A program made the translations under genes and the position numbers. From assembly GCF_028640845.1 (NCBI RefSeq), contig NC_080543.1:5978959-6042958 (forward strand): a stretch of DNA of 64,000 nt, given 5' to 3'. Source of the stretch: Ahaetulla prasina (taxonomy: Eukaryota > Chordata > Lepidosauria > Squamata > Colubridae). A model generated the notes under the pieces. The model was not told where the DNA came from. It saw only the letters and a program-made list of their open reading frames with translations, and ran no database searches. This document shows positions 30,026 to 40,265 of the stretch, one piece after another (position 1 is the first letter of the stretch; each line of letters opens with the position of its first letter).

Positions 30026-30228
30026 AGGGCATTTGCCAGTTCTCTGAACTACTCAAAATTTCCGGTACCGATTCTCCAGAGCCTGTCAGAATAGCACCCC
30101 TGGGTGGGGGAAGGGTTGGAGTAGATGACCTACAAGGTCCCTTCCAACTCGGTATCAAGACATCTGGGGAATTCTGGGAGTTGAAGTCCACCCATCGTCA
30201 AGTTGCCAAGGCTGAGAATCACTGCTCC

Positions 30229-30545
30229 AATCAGTGGTGGGTTGCCCCCAGTTTGGACCGGTTCTATAGAATCGGTAGTAAAGCCGACGGGAGGCTCCGC
30301 CCACTTACTCAAACGTCATCAAAACTCTTCTGCGCATGTGAACGAGCGTGCGCGGGATATGATGCAAACTGGTAATAAAGGTAAGTAGAACCAGTGTTGG
30401 GATTCAGCCGGTTCGCACCACTTCGGGAGAACCGGTTGTTAACTTTCTGAGCAGTTTGGCGAACTGGTTGTTGGAAGAAATCATTAGGGCAGAGAACCGG
30501 TTGTTAAATTACTTGAATCCCACCACTGAGTAGAACCCACCCCTG
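30229..30545. mobile_element. GC-rich MITE with a nested hAT MITE
   Basis: The outer element begins CAGTGGTGGGTTGCCCCCAG, has the GGCTCCGCCCACTTAC and CTGCGCATGTG blocks, and ends AAGTAGAACCCACCCCTGG. It is interrupted near its right end by the MITE at 30392-30528. Confidence 0.7.
30392..30528. mobile_element. hAT-like MITE with perfect 8-bp target duplication
   Basis: It is flanked on both sides by AGTAGAAC. Its ends are CAGTGTTGGGATTCAGCC and GAATCCCACCACTG. Confidence 0.85.
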
Positions 30546-30659
30546 GCTCCAATGTCACGTCCCTACTCTTCACAGAAGTTGGGGCTGCACTTAAGAGGAA
30601 CGTTGGGGAAAAAGCCCCTTCCTCAAATAATCTTCTGATAGAAAACGAGCAGCAGCTCA

Positions 30660-31040
30660 GCTCCCTGATCCAATTCAAGGTGCTGGTTGTCACTTTAAGA
30701 GAAGGACCTCCTAACATCCTCTGCCCACCCCTGCTCTGGTGGGTTGGATGGACATAATTGGAAAAACATGGCCCTTCAAATAATTTGGCCCCGGGTCCAG
30801 ACAATTTGTAGGGCCATCTTTTTCCAGTCGTGTCTACCCGACCATCCAGAGCAGGGGGGCAGGAGATGTCAGGAGCCCATTCTCTTAAGGACCTCCATCT
30901 GGTGGGACCAAGAAAAAGGGCCTTCTCCGTGGTGGCTCCCTCCCTATGGAACATCATCCGTGTGGAAATGAGATTGACATTTTTTTTAAAGGCCCGGAAG
31001 ACTGGGTTCTGTCAGTAGGCCTGGAGATGGCCCTATAAGG
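30660..31040 (+). mobile_element. LINE 3' fragment, family uncertain
   Basis: Codons read RKRAFSVVAPSLWN, as in the 20541 fragment, with a degraded following LKARKTG stretch. Confidence 0.55.
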
Positions 31041-34000
31041 TTTCTAAAGGAAGGGAGGGAGGGAGGGAGGGAGGGAGGGAGTGTTAGGAAGGAAGGAAGG
31101 AAGGAAGGAAGGAAGGGTTAGGAAGGGTTAGGAAGGGAGGGAGGGAGAGAGGGAGGGAGGGAGGGAGGAAGAGTTAGGAAGGAAGGGTTAGGAAAGGAGG
31201 GAGGGAGAGAGGGAGGGAGGAAAGGTTAGGAAGGAAGGAAGGGAGGTATTAGGGAGGGAGGGAAAGAGGGAGGGAGGGAGGAAGGGTTAGGAAGGAAGGA
31301 AGGAACAGTTAGGAAGGGAGGGAGGGAGAGAGGGAGTAAGGGAGGGTTAGGAAGGAAGGAAAGGTTAGGAAGAAAGTGTTAGGAAGGGAGGGAGGGTTAG
31401 GGAGGGAGGAAGGGTTAGGAAGGAAGGAAAGGTTAGGAAGAAAGTGTTAGGAAGGGAGGGAGGGTTAGGGAGGGAGGAAGGTTAGGAAGGAAGGAAGGTT
31501 AGGAAAGGAGGAGGGAGGAAGGGAGGGTTAGGAAGGAAGGGTTAGGAAGGAAGGAAGGGTAAGGAAGGAAGGAAAGGTTAGGAAGAAAGTGTTAGGAAGG
31601 GAGGGAGGGTTAGGGAGGGAGGAAGGGTTAGGAAGGAAGGAAAGGTTAGGAAGAAAGTGTTAGGAAGGGAGGGAGGGTTAGGGAGGGAGGAAGGGTTAGG
31701 AAGGAAGGAAGGGTTAGGAAAGGAGGAGGAGGAGGAAGGGTTAGGAAGGAAGGGTTAGGAAGGGAGGGAGAGAGGAGAGATGGAGTAAGGGAGGGAGGGA
31801 GGGAGGAAGGGTTAGGAAGGAAGGAAGGAAGGTTAGGAAGGAGGGAGGAGAGAGGAGGGAGGAGGGAGGAGGTTAGGAAGGAAGGAAGGAAGGGTTAGGA
31901 AGGGAGGGAGGAAGAGAGGGATTAAGGGAGGGAGGGAGGGAGGAAGGGTTAGGAAGGAAGGAAAGGTTAGGAAGGAAGGAAGGGTTAGGGAGGAAGGAAA
32001 GGTTAGGAAGAAAGTGTTAGGAAGGGAGGGAGGTTAGGAGGAGGAAGGGTTAGGAAGGAGGGAAGGGTTAGGAAGAAAGTGTTAGGAAGGGAGGGAGGGG
32101 TGGGGAGGGAGGAAGGGTTAGGAAGGAAGGAAGGGTTAGGAAAGGAGGGAGGGAGGGAGGAAGGGTTAGGAAAGAAGGGTTAGGAAGGGAGGGAGAGAGG
32201 GAGAGAGGGAGTAAGGGAGGGAGGGAGGGAGGAAGGGTTAGGAAGGAAGGAAGGAAGGGTTAGGAAGGAGGGAGGGAGAGAGGGAGGGAGGGAGGGAGGG
32301 AGGGAGGGTTAGGAAGGAAGGAAGGAAGGGTTAGGAAGGGAGGGAGGAAGAGAGGGATTAAGGGAGGGAGGGAGGGAGGAAGGGTTAGGAAGGAAGGAAA
32401 GGTTAGGAAGGGAGGGAGGGAGAGAGGGAGAGGGAGAGGAGGAAGGGTTAGGAAGGAAGGAAGGAAGGGTTAGGAAGGGAGGGAGGAGAGGGAGGGAGGA
32501 GGGAGGAGGAAGGGTTAGGAAGGAAGGAAGGAAGGGTTAGGAAGGGAGGGAGGGAGAGAGGGAGGAGGAGGGAGGAGGAAGGGTTAGGAAGGAAGGAAGG
32601 AAGGGTTAGGAAGGGAGGGAGGAGAGAGGGAGGAGGGAGGGAGGAGGAAGGGTTAGGAAGGAAGGAAGGAAGGGTTAGGAAGGGAGGGAGGAGAGGATTA
32701 AGGGAGGAGGAGGGAGGAAGGGTTAGGAAGGAAGGAAGGTTAGGAAGGGAGGGAGGAGAGAGGAGGAGGGAGGGAGGAGGAAGGGTTAGGAAGGAAGGAA
32801 GGAAGGGTTAGGAAGGGAGGAGGGAGAGAGGGAGGAGGGAGGAGGAGGAAGGGTTAGGAAGGAAGGAAGGAAGGGTTAGGAAGGGAGGGAGGAGAGAGGA
32901 TTAAGGGAGGGAGGAGGAGGAAGGGTTAGGAAGGAAGGAAGGGTTAGGAAGGGAGGAGGGAGAGAGGGAGGAGGAGGGAGGAGGAAGGGTTAGGAAGGAA
33001 GGAAGGAAGGGTTAGGAAGGGAGGAGGGAGAGAGGGAGGAGGAGGGAGGAGGAGGAAGGGTTAGGAAGGAAGGAAGGAAGGGTTAGGAAGGGAGGAGGGA
33101 GAGGGAGAGGGAGTAAGGGAGGAGGAGGGAGGAAGGGTTAGGAAGGAAGGAAGGAAGGGTTAGGAAGGAGGGAGGGAGAGAGGGAGGAGGGAGGAGGAGG
33201 AAGGGTTAGGAAGGAAGGAAGGAAGGGTTAGGAAGGAGGAGGAGAGAGGATTAAGGGAGGAGGAGGAGGAAGGGTTAGGAAGGAAGGAAGGTTAGGAAGG
33301 GAGGAGGGAGAGAGGGAGGAGGGAGGAGGAGGAAGGGTTAGGAAGGAAGGAAGGAAGGGTTAGGAAGGGAGGAGGAGAGAGGGAGGAGGAGGAGGAGGAA
33401 GGGTTAGGAAGGAAGGAAGGAAGGGTTAGGAAGGGAGGAGGGAGAGAGGGAGGAGGGAGGAGGGAGGAAGGGTTAGGAAGGAAGGAAGGAAGGGTTAGGA
33501 AGGGAGGGAGGAGAGAGGGAGGAGGAGGGAGGAAGGGTTGGGAAGGAAGGAAGGAAGGGTTAGGAAGGGAGGAGGGAGAGGAGGAGGGAGGGAGGAAGGG
33601 TTAGGAAGGAAGGAAGGGTTAGGAAGGGAGGGAGGAGAGAGGATTAAGGGAGGAGGGAGGAGGAAGGGTTAGGAAGGAAGGAAGGGTTAGGAAGGGAGGG
33701 AGGAGAGAGGGAGGAGGAGGAGGGAGGAAGGGTTAGGAAGGAAGGAAGGAAGGGTTAGGAAGGGAGGAGGGAGAGAGGGAGGAGGAGGAGGGAGAGGAGG
33801 AGGAAGGAAGGAAGGAAGGGTTAGGAAGGGAGGGAGGAGAGGATTAAGGGAGGAGGGAGGAGGAAGGGTTAGGAAGGAAGGAAGGGTTAGGAAGGGAGGG
33901 AGGAGAGAGGGAGGAGGGAGGAGGAGGAAGGGTTAGGAAGGAAGGAAGGAAGGGTTAGGAAGGGAGGGAGGGAGAGAGGGAGGGAGGGAGGGAGGGAGGG

Positions 34001-34120
34001 AGGAAGGGTTAGGAAGGAAGGAAGGAAGGGTTAGGAAGGGAGGGAGGGAGAGAGGGAGGAAGGGAGGGAGGAAGGAAGGGTTAGGAAGGAAGGAAGGGTT
34101 AGGAAGGAAGGAAGGATACA
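31041..34120. repeat. 3.1-kb polypurine array with GGTTAGG spacers (intron 4)
   Basis: The plus strand is almost entirely G and A apart from the TT of recurrent GGGTTAGGAAGG. Blocks of (GGAA)n, (GGGA)n and GAGAGAGGGAGG alternate in roughly 65-70-bp higher-order units. Sequence homogeneity is high and copy-to-copy differences are mostly one-base G losses, which may be assembly noise. Confidence 0.95.
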
Positions 34121-34181
34121 ACTTAGGATAGGAGAGGATAGGATAGGACAAAACAGAACAGAACAGAATAGAACAAAACAA

Positions 34182-34304
34182 TAGAGTCGGAAGGGACCTT
34201 AGAGGCCTTCAAGGCCAACCCCCTACTCAAACAGAAAACCCCTATACCATTCCAAGACAAATGGCTGTCCAGTTTCTTCTTGAAAAACCTCCCGTGATGG
34301 AGCT
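34182..34304 (-). mobile_element. CR1 LINE fragment abutting the GAB2 exon 4 donor
   Basis: On the minus strand the intron reads GCTCCATCACGGGAGGTTTT and so on through GGGGGTTGGCC and GGTCCCTTCCGACTCT, which is CR1 3' sequence in sense orientation. It begins about 3 nt after the donor GT of exon 4. Confidence 0.8.
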
Positions 34305-34306
34305 AC

Positions 34307-34890
34307 CTCGGTGTAACCTGCAGTTTTCCACTGCCGGTAGGGTGTTCCTTCGGGGAATGGTGGTGACCGTTGGACTTATGCTGAGGCCTTCGCTGTCCAT
34401 CAGGCGTTGTTGGGGGCTGCCCCAGCGGGATTCGGCCTGCCCCGGCTTAGGGGGCCTGGGGGGAGGCGTCGCCACCGCCTCGCTCGAAGCCACCGCCAAG
34501 GCATTGTGGTTTTTGTCGAGCGTGAAGGTCCTCGGGATCTGGTAAACGGACAGAGGGGTGCCGGGCACGTCGTAGGAATCCGTGGAGAGTTCTCCAAAGT
34601 CTTTGCAAAGGGTGCTGTTGGGGGTCTTGAAAGTGTAGACCTCCTCGCTATCCGACGTCTCGGAGCCGGTGAGGCTGGATTTGGTGTGGGCGTAGCAGCC
34701 GAAACTTCGGGGCAAATCGTAAGCGCTGTCTCGGAGCTCCGAGTTGTGCCGGTTGGGTTTGGGCAAACTGTAGAAACCGTGGAGCTGCCCGCCCAACCCG
34801 TTGACACAATGTCCGTTCTCCTGAGGCAGTTTCTGAACCGACGGGTCGCTCCTCATGAAGAACCGGGTGGCTTGCGAGAAGCTGGCGCTC
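34307..34890 (-). CDS. GAB2: GAB2 exon 4 (large docking exon)
   Basis: This 584-nt exon encodes most of the central docking region. In order it shows SASFSQ (14-3-3 site region, completed across the exon 3/4 junction), FFMRSD, NGHCVNG, AYDLPRS and SYDVPGT (YxxP-type CRK/CRKL motifs), EVYTFKTP, YQIPRTFTLDKN, the proline-rich PPPRPPKPGQ (GRB2 SH3 site), RWGSPQQR, and IPRRNTLPA (second 14-3-3 site region). The acceptor is TTGGCAG before 34890. The donor is GTAGCT, not the consensus GTAAGT, and a CR1 fragment begins within about 4 nt of it. Phase 1 end joins exon 5 cleanly. No frameshift or stop is seen. Confidence 0.95.
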
Positions 34891-34954
34891 CTGCCAATGA
34901 AAGAAGAGGAGGAGGAGGAGGAAGAAGAAGGATGACTTTGTTGATCCCGAGAGC

Positions 34955-35640
34955 CTGTTTGGTCTAGTGGTTAAGGCACCAGGCTAGAAAACAGGAAACC
35001 GTGAGTTCAATTCCCACCTTAGACTTAGTGGGGGACTTTGGGCTAATGACCAGGCGATGAGGAGTTCTAGTTCTGCCTTAGGCGTGAAAGCCGGCTGGGT
35101 GACTTTAGTATCAATCACCGGGTGATGGTGAGTTCTAGTCCCACCTTAGATTTAGTAGGGGACTTCGGGCCAATAACCAGGAGATGATGAGTTCTAGTTC
35201 TGCCTTAGGCATGAAAGCTGGATGGATGACTTTGGACCAATCACCAGGTGATGGTGAGTTCTAGTCCCACCTTAGATTTAGTAGGGGACTTCAGGCCAAT
35301 AACCAGGAGATGATGAGTTCTAGTTCTGCCTTAGGTATGAAAGCTGGATGGATGACTTTGGACCAATCGCCAGGTGATGGTGAGTTCTAGTCCCACCTTG
35401 GATTTAGTAGGGGACTTCAGGCCAATAACCAGGAGATGATGAGTTCTAGTTCTGCCTTAGGTATGAAAGCTGGATGGATGACTTTGGACCAATCACCAGG
35501 TGATGGTGAGTTCTAGTCCCACCTTAGCCATGAAAGCCATCATGGGTAACTTTCAGCCAATCAGCAGGAGACGGTGAGTTCTAGTCCTGCCTCGGCCATG
35601 TAAGCTGGATGGGTGATTTTGGACCAGTCCCTGTCTCTCA
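34955..35640 (+). repeat. tRNA-SINE with tandemly amplified interior (intron 3)
   Basis: The SINE head has TGGTCTAGTGGTTAAGGC and GAGTTCAATTCCCACC. It is followed by about seven units with GAGTTCTAGTCCCACCTTAG, ACTTTGGACCAATC and CAGGAGATGATGAG. It ends in the SINE's 3' part (CAACCCACCTCACAGGGCTG). Confidence 0.85.
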
Positions 35641-35768
35641 GCCCAACCCACCTCACAGGGCTGTTGTGGGGAAAATAGGAGGAAGATAGTATGTCAGATA
35701 TGTTTGCCACCCTGTTATTTGTAAAAATAATAGACTGGTCTTGTCCCAAAGTTACCTAGCTGCCTTTC

Positions 35769-36299
35769 TGTTGTGCCTTGTCCTCCCCCCTCTCCTCAGC
35801 CGGGCCCCTCCCATCTCCTGCTATCCGATTCAGAGTCTGATAATGAAGTGGAACGGCCTGGCATGCCTCCAGCCCCCAGCCCTGGCACCATGCCCGGATA
35901 GAATGTCAGGAATGAACAAACAAACCTCACTCCTACAGCGTGTGAGCATGAAGCCAGCCACGTGCTAGCATTGCCGGCAGCAGATCAGGAGGAAGGGAAT
36001 TCACAGTGGACGGATCCCCGCTTCCGGAGAATTGAGAGGCGACGTCAGCAAAAGGACGGGAGGGGCAGGCCTGGATATGTGCTGAGTCATGGAGCCACAC
36101 CCCATGGCCTATATAAAGGATCTGCTTTTTGGCATTCCTTGAGTCAAGCAAAGTCTCATCTGGTTTGCTGAAGTCACACCTTGGATTCCTGCCTGCCTGA
36201 GAAATCTGACAGGAATTTGGCAAAGCTGCAGAGGCTTCGTGGCCACGCTTGATACGGACTTCCCAGACCCGGCTGTCGGAGGGGGAGGGGGACACGACA
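35769..36299 (+). mobile_element. Solo LTR, TGTTGTG family (copy H), GAB2 intron 3
   Basis: It is flanked by the perfect 5-bp duplication CTTTC. It begins TGTTGTGCCTTG and ends ACACGACA. The frame from LTR base 2 is interrupted by one TAG at about 35899, then continues through QWTDPRFRRIERRRQQK. TATATAAAGGATCTGC follows. Orientation is antisense to GAB2. Confidence 0.9.
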
Positions 36300-36384
36300 C
36301 TTTCATGTCAAATAACAGGATTAGAACTCACCATCTCCTGATCCCTAGGTCAGCACCTTAGCCACAAGGCCAAACTGGCTGTTA

Positions 36385-36600
36385 CCCAGGGACGGGTTCT
36401 ACTTACCTTTACCTGTTCGCAGCGGGATCACACACGTGCTCGCTTCACTCATGTGCACGCTTGCTTCTGTGCATGTGCTTGCTTCTGCACATGCACAGAT
36501 GCTTCCTGATGATGTCGAGGTCAGTGGGCGGAGCCTACCCCCGGTTTTACTACCAGTTCGCAAGAACCAGTCCGAACTGGGGGCAACCTATCACTGCTCT
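36385..36600. mobile_element. GC-rich MITE
   Basis: It has the GGGTTCTACTTACCTTTACC start, (G)TGCACGCTTGC-type core and a GGGGGCAACCTATCACTGC end: the 30229 family in inverted orientation. A minus-oriented SINE end lies at 36308-36382. Confidence 0.6.
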
Positions 36601-36727
36601 TACCCCTCTTCCTTTTTTTCCTCTTCCTTATTTCCAATCTTTTAAACTGGAAATCTACTTTGAGACTATTTGAAGCAAGCAACAGCCGGACTAATGAAAG
36701 GAGAGAAAATGCGGCAAGCTTTCAAGT

Positions 36728-36930
36728 AGAGGTCGTCCTCGATTTACAAGGGTTCATTTAGTGATCGTTCAAAGTTACCAATGTCACCAAAAAAAAAACA
36801 GTGACTTAACGATCGGTTTTCACATTTATAACCATTGCAGCATCCCCGTGATCACAGGATCAAAATTCAGACGCTTGGCAACCGACTCATTTTTATGCTG
36901 TGTCCCGGGGATAATTTCACGTGCCCACTT
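36728..36930. mobile_element. TA-type TIR MITE, left half
   Basis: AGGTCGTCCTCGATTTACAAG, then the GTGATCACAGGATCAAAATT and GACGCTTGGCAACCGACTC family blocks. Confidence 0.6.
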
Positions 36931-36954
36931 GCCACTTGCTCAAATAGAGCTTCA

Positions 36955-37495
36955 AGCAGAGGTGGGTGTCACACACTGTAACAACCAGTTCGCCCAGAAC
37001 CGTGAGTGTGCGGCATCAAAAAAATGTAGATAATATAGAACAGTGATGGCCGAAAAGGGACCACTTCACACATGTGCGCACGTTCATCAAGGCCGCAACC
37101 AGGAAGAGGAGCGCCGGATAAAGTACTTCCGGTTTTCGGCGTGCACATGCGCACCGGCCAGGAAGTCTTCTGGTTACTGCCGCGCTCAGCTGGCCGGCGT
37201 GCATGCTCCCGCTGGAAAAGGGGAGACCAGTTATTCCAGTTTCCGGCACTGCTACATACACAACAGGCCAGCTGATCACCGCGTGTGCATGCGTGCCAGA
37301 AACCCAGAAGAGGAACAAGTGACGCCACGCATGCCAGGCGACATGGCTCTGCATGCCGCTTCAGGCATGCGTGCCATAGGTTTGCCATCATAGATATAGG
37401 ACGTGATAGCGCCAGGGCAGGTGGGTGGGCCCAGCTGTTGGTTGGAACTACCGGTTCATCCGAACCGGTCCGAACCGGCAGCAGCCCACCACTGG
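36955..37495. mobile_element. Nested TIR elements, close to GAB2 exon 3
   Basis: An outer element ends GGCAGCAGCCCACCACTGG. A second element with ends CAGTGATGGCCGAAAAGG and GTTTGCCATCA lies inside at 37045-37391, related to 21060-22130. A further short inverted end (GGGGACCCCAGCTCTAG) is at 37585-37600, about 35 nt from the exon 3 donor. Confidence 0.6.
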
Positions 37496-37634
37496 CTTCG
37501 TGCGCTGGTGTGCTCACCCGCTGCTTGGACGGCCCTGTTCCGAATGGGCCACAGCCCAGCACGAGACTGTGGACCCGGGATCGGGGACCCCAGCTCTAGA
37601 TCGAAAAAGAATTCTTGGATTCGCCAAGAGTTAC

Positions 37635-37875
37635 CTTGTATTTTCTGATTTCTGGCTCATGCATTGGTGTAGAAAGAGATAGTCTTGAGGGGCGCTGGTG
37701 GAAAGGGTACTCCGGATGTGATTGGAAGGCGACTCAAAAGTGAAGAGCGTGGGTTGGCTGGAGTGCGAAGGAGCCGACGTTTTCCGTTCCCGCAACAACC
37801 GTTGGTTGGAGCCGCTGAACTCGGCTGGGGATGAACGAGGACCGTGACTCACAAGGGGGACGTTTCGTAAGGAAT
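37635..37875 (-). CDS. GAB2: GAB2 exon 3 (coding, internal)
   Basis: This is the first GAB2 coding exon visible in the window. GAB2 is a cytoplasmic docking adaptor downstream of receptor tyrosine kinases and cytokine receptors. The minus-strand reading begins DSLRNV and includes RERKTSAPSHSS, which matches the Akt/14-3-3-type serine region of mammalian GAB2, then QPTLFTFE and DYLFLHQC, ending SENTR. The acceptor is a pyrimidine tract then CAG at 37876-37878, and the donor is GTAACT from 37634. The exon is 241 nt, borrows one base from exon 2 and ends in phase 2, which fits exon 4. The PH-domain exons are not in the window. Identification rests on sequence I recognise from mammalian GAB2. Confidence 0.95.
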
Positions 37876-38059
37876 CTGTCCAGGAAGGAAAAAAAAATAA
37901 CAACAGAGAAGTTGCTATCGAAGTTAACAGTTCTGAGTGGCGGTTGATTTGAGTCTGTACTTTCCCAAGACTTAGAGTTAAGTCACTTTATTGTCACTTT
38001 ATCTTTTTTTATAAGTTTTATTTTATACATTTTTCTTTAACTTATGTAAGTGCTTAATT

Positions 38060-38625
38060 ATACAGTGTATTGTTTGGGTCAATTATACCTAATATCAGTA
38101 ATTGTGACACTATTAGAACTGCAGAAAAAATAATTGCTACCAACCTGCCTTCCATTGAGGACCTGTATACTGCACGAATCAAGAAGAGGCCCGTGAAAAT
38201 ATTTGCAGATCACTCGCATCCTGGACATAAACTGTTTCAACTCCTACCCTCAAAACGATGCTATAGAGCACTGCACACCAGAACAACTAGACACAAGAAC
38301 AGTTTTTTCCCAAAGGCCATCACTCTGCTAAACAAATAATTCCATCAACACTGTCAGACTATTTACTGAATCTGCACTACTATTAATCGTTTCATAGTTC
38401 CCATCACCAATCTCTTTCCACTTATGACTGTATGACTATAACTTGTTGCTGGCAATCCTTATGATTTATATTGATATATTGACATCAATTGTGTTGTAAA
38501 TGTTGTACCTTGATGAAGGTATCTTTTCTTTTATGTACACTGAGAGCATATGCACCAAGACAAATTCCTTGTATGTCCAATCACACTTGGCCAATAAAAT
38601 TCTATTCTATTCTATTCTATTCTAT
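38060..38625 (+). mobile_element. CR1/L3-like LINE 3' end with (TATTC)n tail
   Basis: The open stretch shows LPSIEDLYTARIKKRPVKI, ADHSHPGHKLFQLLPS and RTTRHKNSFFPKAI. The 3' UTR has ACCTTGATGAAGGTATC and CACTTGGCCAATAAAATTC, then a short (TATTC)n tail. It is the same family as 44636, 48610 and 50596. Confidence 0.85.
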
Positions 38626-38664
38626 TTACTTATAAATAATAATATTCTTCCCATTTCTGATTTC

Positions 38665-38900
38665 TGCCTTTGTGGTCTTGTCGTTAGCTGCGAAGTCGTG
38701 TCCGACCCATCGCGACCCCATGGATCACGTTCCTCCAGGCCTTCCTGTCCTCTACCATCCCCTGGAGTCCATTTAAGCTCCCACTGACTGCTTCGGTGAC
38801 TCCATCCAGCCATCTCGTTCTCTGTCGTCCCCTTCTTCTTTTGCCCTCAATCTTTCTCAACATTAGGCTCTTCTCCAGGGGGTCTAACCATTTGTAAAAC
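38665..38900 (-). mobile_element. BovB/RTE LINE 3' fragment
   Basis: The minus strand reads SLMLRKIEGKRRRGRQRTRW, LDGVTEAV and DRKAWRNVIHGVAMGRTRLR, the characteristic C-terminus of BovB pol. BovB is abundant in squamates and known for horizontal transfer among vertebrates. Confidence 0.9.
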
Positions 38901-39149
38901 AAATCCCATGTTAAGAAAACTTTACTGTCGCTTTAAACGTATGCTAATCAGCATACCTTACATGGGGAGTGCTGGAAACAGGAAGACCAGGTGCACAGGC
39001 GCCTGCCAGAAACCAGAAACTCAGCTTCCCAGCACATGTATGCCCGCCAGGAACTGCTTTTCCATTTTCCGCTGTTCCCTCCCCCGTACAGTCCTGTTTC
39101 GGCACTTGATGCCGAAAAGATTCTCCAAGATCGCTATATACCGAGGCAA

Positions 39150-39425
39150 ATCGTTGTCCAATCGCTTTTTAAAAACCTCCAGCGATGGCGCACCCACAAC
39201 TTCTGGTGGCAAGCTGTTCCACCGGTTAATTGTCCTCCTCACTGTTAGGAAGTTTCTCCTTATTTTTTAGGTTGTTTCTCTCCTTGGTTAGCTTCCATCC
39301 ACTTTTGTCTTGTCTTCTGATGCTTTGGAGAATAATTTGACCCCCTCCTCTCTGTGGCAGCCCCACAAATATTGCAAGACTGCTCTTATGTCACCCCCCT
39401 ACTCCTTCTTTTCACTAAATTAGAC
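39150..39425 (-). mobile_element. CR1 LINE 3' fragment (minus)
   Basis: The minus strand has CCCCAAAGC-type SKASEDK region decayed, then TINRWNSLPPEVVGAPSLEV, then FKKRLDNDLP. It matches other CR1 copies. Confidence 0.75.
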
Positions 39426-39684
39426 AGGCCCAATTCAGGGGTGAAATGCTCCCGGTTCGGACCGGATCGCCCAATCCGGTAGCGATCTTGGCTGGTGGTT
39501 CGGAGAACCGGTAGCAATTGTGGTGTGAGGCTTCGCCCACTGGCCCTCTGTCATTACTTTCTGGTTTTAACCAGGAAGTAATGTGTTTTGTACCCTCCGT
39601 GCATGCGCAGAAAGGTTTTGTGCATGGGCAGAGGGTGTGTGCCCGCATGTGACACGTGCACTTCCGAATCGGTAAGGAAGGTAA

Positions 39685-40242
39685 TGTTGCGGTCTGCCAG
39701 CAGCCTGCAGAGCTGGCAACCGAGTCGGACAGCAATGAGGCTGAGGTGAGCCCAGGGCTATTGGGGAGTGAGGTGCGGACAGCAGAGCCTCCAGAGACTG
39801 ATAGTAGTGAGGCAGAGGAACAGGAGGAGCCTGTTCCTAATGCACGCATGAGAAGAGCTGCCAAAAGGCAAGAGCAGCTCAAGCAGAGAGGACGACTTGG
39901 GAGTAGGGCCAAGAGATGATTGGCCCCTCCCATAAGGCTTAAAAGACCAGCAACTACATTTGGGCTTTGCCGGAAAACAACATTGGTAGCTTCGTCTTCC
40001 GCTTTGTCAACATCTTCCATTTATTTTTGTGACTTCTGAACATTTGCCAAGAAAGGCCTTTGGCAGTTTGCCTAATCGGACCAAGGTTTGCGATAGGACT
40101 GAGGAATTTGTGTTGGGAGGAATTTGCTTTAATTTAGTTGAACGACGCCGGGAATGAATTAATTCTCAGCTGTTCGAATAAAGTTTGTTTGTTTTTTCAC
40201 TGACTGAGTTTCCTACTACCTACTTGGGCCTGGGTCACAACA
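39685..40242 (+). mobile_element. Solo LTR, TGTTG(T/C)G family (copy A)
   Basis: It is flanked by the perfect 5-bp duplication GGTAA. It begins TGTTGCGGTCTG and ends GGGTCACAACA. A frame from LTR base 2 is open for 77 codons, acidic (PPETDSSEAEEQEEP) then basic (MRRAAKRQEQLKQRGRLG), stopping at 39919. A TTAAAAG TATA-like box is at 39938-39944, and AATAAA for polyadenylation at about 40178. It lies inside a MITE (about 39435-40265) at the GAAGGTAA position. Confidence 0.92.
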
Positions 40243-40265
40243 GGTAAGTAGATTTCACCCCTGGC

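Noticed and set aside
29199..30375. Frames of 110-223 codons with GEGYCKIPIP-like repeats
   Set aside because: A 42-bp minisatellite in an intron, open in several frames on both strands.
31041..34120. Interstitial telomere sequence
   Set aside because: GGGTTAGGAAGG contains TTAGG but no tandem TTAGGG; it is part of a GGAA/GGGA repeat unit.
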